Shown here piece by piece: positions 19,753-20,551 of a stretch of DNA of 20,551 nt (position 1 is its first letter; every line of letters begins with the position of its first letter). The notes beneath the pieces are model-generated. The model saw only the letters and a list, made by a program, of their open reading frames with translations, did not search any database and was not told the origin of the DNA. This DNA comes from a virus. A program made the translations under genes and the position numbers. The stretch lies in the IMG/VR virus record IMGVR_UViG_3300025411_000108, positions 1 to 20,551 of that record, one strand, 5' to 3'.

Positions 19753-20551
19753 TTAGTACCCACAGATTGCAGAACGACCTGAGTCGATGTCATTACTTTC
19801 ACGAATATAAGCCTCGTACTCTTCTTCTTCGAGTTCCTTTTCAGTCGGAGCTTCCCACATCTTATCGAGCATCAATCCCAGGTATGCCCAAGCGTCAACC
19901 TGGTCATCGTGCTTATCTCTAGGAAACCTGAGCAGCTCATCTTCAAAGTCCTGATACCATTCAGCTTCTTTATCGAATCGACAGGCTCCACTTCTCATAC
20001 GGGCTTGGATACTTCTAGCACGGGTGAGTTTATCGCCGCTTGGTTTTAACAACACTGTGTTAATGAACTCACCACGCTTAAGCATCTCCTCATTGAGATA
20101 CGGGCCTATGGCCTTCTGAATAGTACCCTGTTCGAGTCCAAAGAGTACGGGCTTATAAATCTTTTGAAGCATCAGGATTGTATCCACAATTTCTAATGCG
20201 TCCATACGTTGTTTAACAACGTGTACACAATACAACTTACCTTCGTCATCCATACCACCAACAACAAAAGCTGAATAGTCAGCCTTTTGAGATTGAGATA
20301 CAGCCAAGTCACAGGTAGCGTAATAGACAAGTTTCTTCTTCTTGTCTTCTGTTTTCATTGGTGTGAAGTCAGACTTCTTAAAGAAGGTATCGGTTATATC
20401 CAAAGGAATGTTTAACATTTCTTGAGAATACACGTCAGCTAAACCTTGACGCACATAATCTTCTTTAAGCATTCTGAACTCAGTAGCCGACTTCATTTCA
20501 GGCCAGAGCAGGGTTTTAAAGTCGTCAGTATGGGCACGATACTTAACGGAC
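19753..20551 (-). CDS. terL: Terminase large subunit, C-terminal nuclease part (5' end outside the window)
   Basis: The frame is open to the window edge: sense codons continue upstream of the ATG at 20496 (RAHTDDFKTLLWPE is readable), so that ATG is internal. About 265 residues are present. The nuclease half is clear: YYATCDLAVSQSQKADYSAF has the first catalytic Asp, LFGLEQGTIQKA has the acidic Glu of the middle motif, and FPRDKHDDQVDAWAYL is the classic HDDxxDA metal-binding signature of the RNase H-like domain. The LWPE segment before the nuclease is typical of T7-like/terminase-6 proteins. The ATPase domain and small terminase lie beyond the window. The protein cuts concatemers and pumps DNA through the portal encoded next to it. 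Confidence 0.93.
   Translation of the reverse strand, partial: SVKYRAHTDDFKTLLWPEMKSATEFRMLKEDYVRQGLADVYSQEMLNIPLDITDTFFKKSDFTPMKTEDKKKKLVYYATCDLAVSQSQKADYSAFVVGGMDDEGKLYCVHVVKQRMDALEIVDTILMLQKIYKPVLFGLEQGTIQKAIGPYLNEEMLKRGEFINTVLLKPSGDKLTRARSIQARMRSGACRFDKEAEWYQDFEDELLRFPRDKHDDQVDAWAYLGLMLDKMWEAPTEKELEEEEYEAYIRESNDIDSGRSAICGY

Noticed and set aside
1-20551. Search for tRNA genes, integrase, attachment sites, insertion sequences and a defence system
   Set aside because: No cloverleaf, recombinase motifs, terminal inverted repeats or defence-type domain sets were seen; this window holds only late phage genes.

Overview
The window is a 20.5-kb piece of a double-stranded DNA tailed-phage genome (free phage or prophage). 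Every gene I can support lies on the minus strand, so transcription runs from high to low coordinates. The piece is open at both ends: it starts inside the large terminase gene and ends inside a probable DNA-ejection gene. The tail genes resemble P22 (gp4-like tail accessory factor, gp10-like tail hub, small ejection proteins, beta-helix tailspikes). There is no tape measure, tail tube or sheath, so a short-tailed, podovirus-like virion is most likely. An Rz/Rz1 spanin pair implies a Gram-negative host. The closest things I recall are uncultivated freshwater and marine podoviruses, but the host genus cannot be read from the sequence.

Layout in transcription order. (1) Packaging and head, 20551-14100: terminase C-terminus, portal, a small TTG-start protein, a GroES-type co-chaperonin, a scaffold-like protein, a conserved head-region protein, a probable capsid-associated protein, and the major capsid protein. 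(2) A terminator, a 44-residue lysine-rich gene that is easy to overlook, and a second terminator (14080-13853). (3) Accessory virion and host-recognition genes, 13832-8154: three small structural-type proteins, a 520-residue tailspike, a 259-residue fibre-like protein, a 378-residue tailspike, and two small conserved proteins. (4) Lysis and membrane region, 8146-5780: a holin-like protein with a coiled coil, two small overlapping genes, a 169-residue membrane-anchored protein, a three-helix holin, Rz with Rz1 nested inside it, and a GH24 lysozyme. (5) A calcineurin-like phosphoesterase and a small Cys-rich protein, 5719-4328. (6) Tail machine and ejection, 4322-1: gp4-like adaptor, gp10-like hub with an inserted beta domain, a cupin-fold protein, and two ejection-type proteins.

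How the genes work together: the terminase packages DNA through the portal into a shell built from capsid protein and scaffold, and the phage GroES may help the host GroEL fold a virion protein. The gp4- and gp10-like proteins then plug the portal and build the tail, tailspikes bind and probably cut surface polysaccharide, and the glycine/alanine-rich and glutamine-rich proteins are probably ejected with the DNA. Holin, lysozyme and spanins release the progeny. Genes are tightly packed, many with 4-23 bp overlaps. The longest gene-free stretch is about 70 bp, so there is no gene-free region above 300 bp.

I see no tRNA, CRISPR array, insertion sequence, integrase, attachment site or origin. 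I do not see a clearly new multi-gene system. The most interesting points are the GroES in the head operon, the lysine-rich microgene between twin terminators, the nested Rz1, the domain inserted in the tail hub, the placement of spikes and lysis genes between capsid and tail genes, and a recurring GTTACTAGTAAC palindrome.
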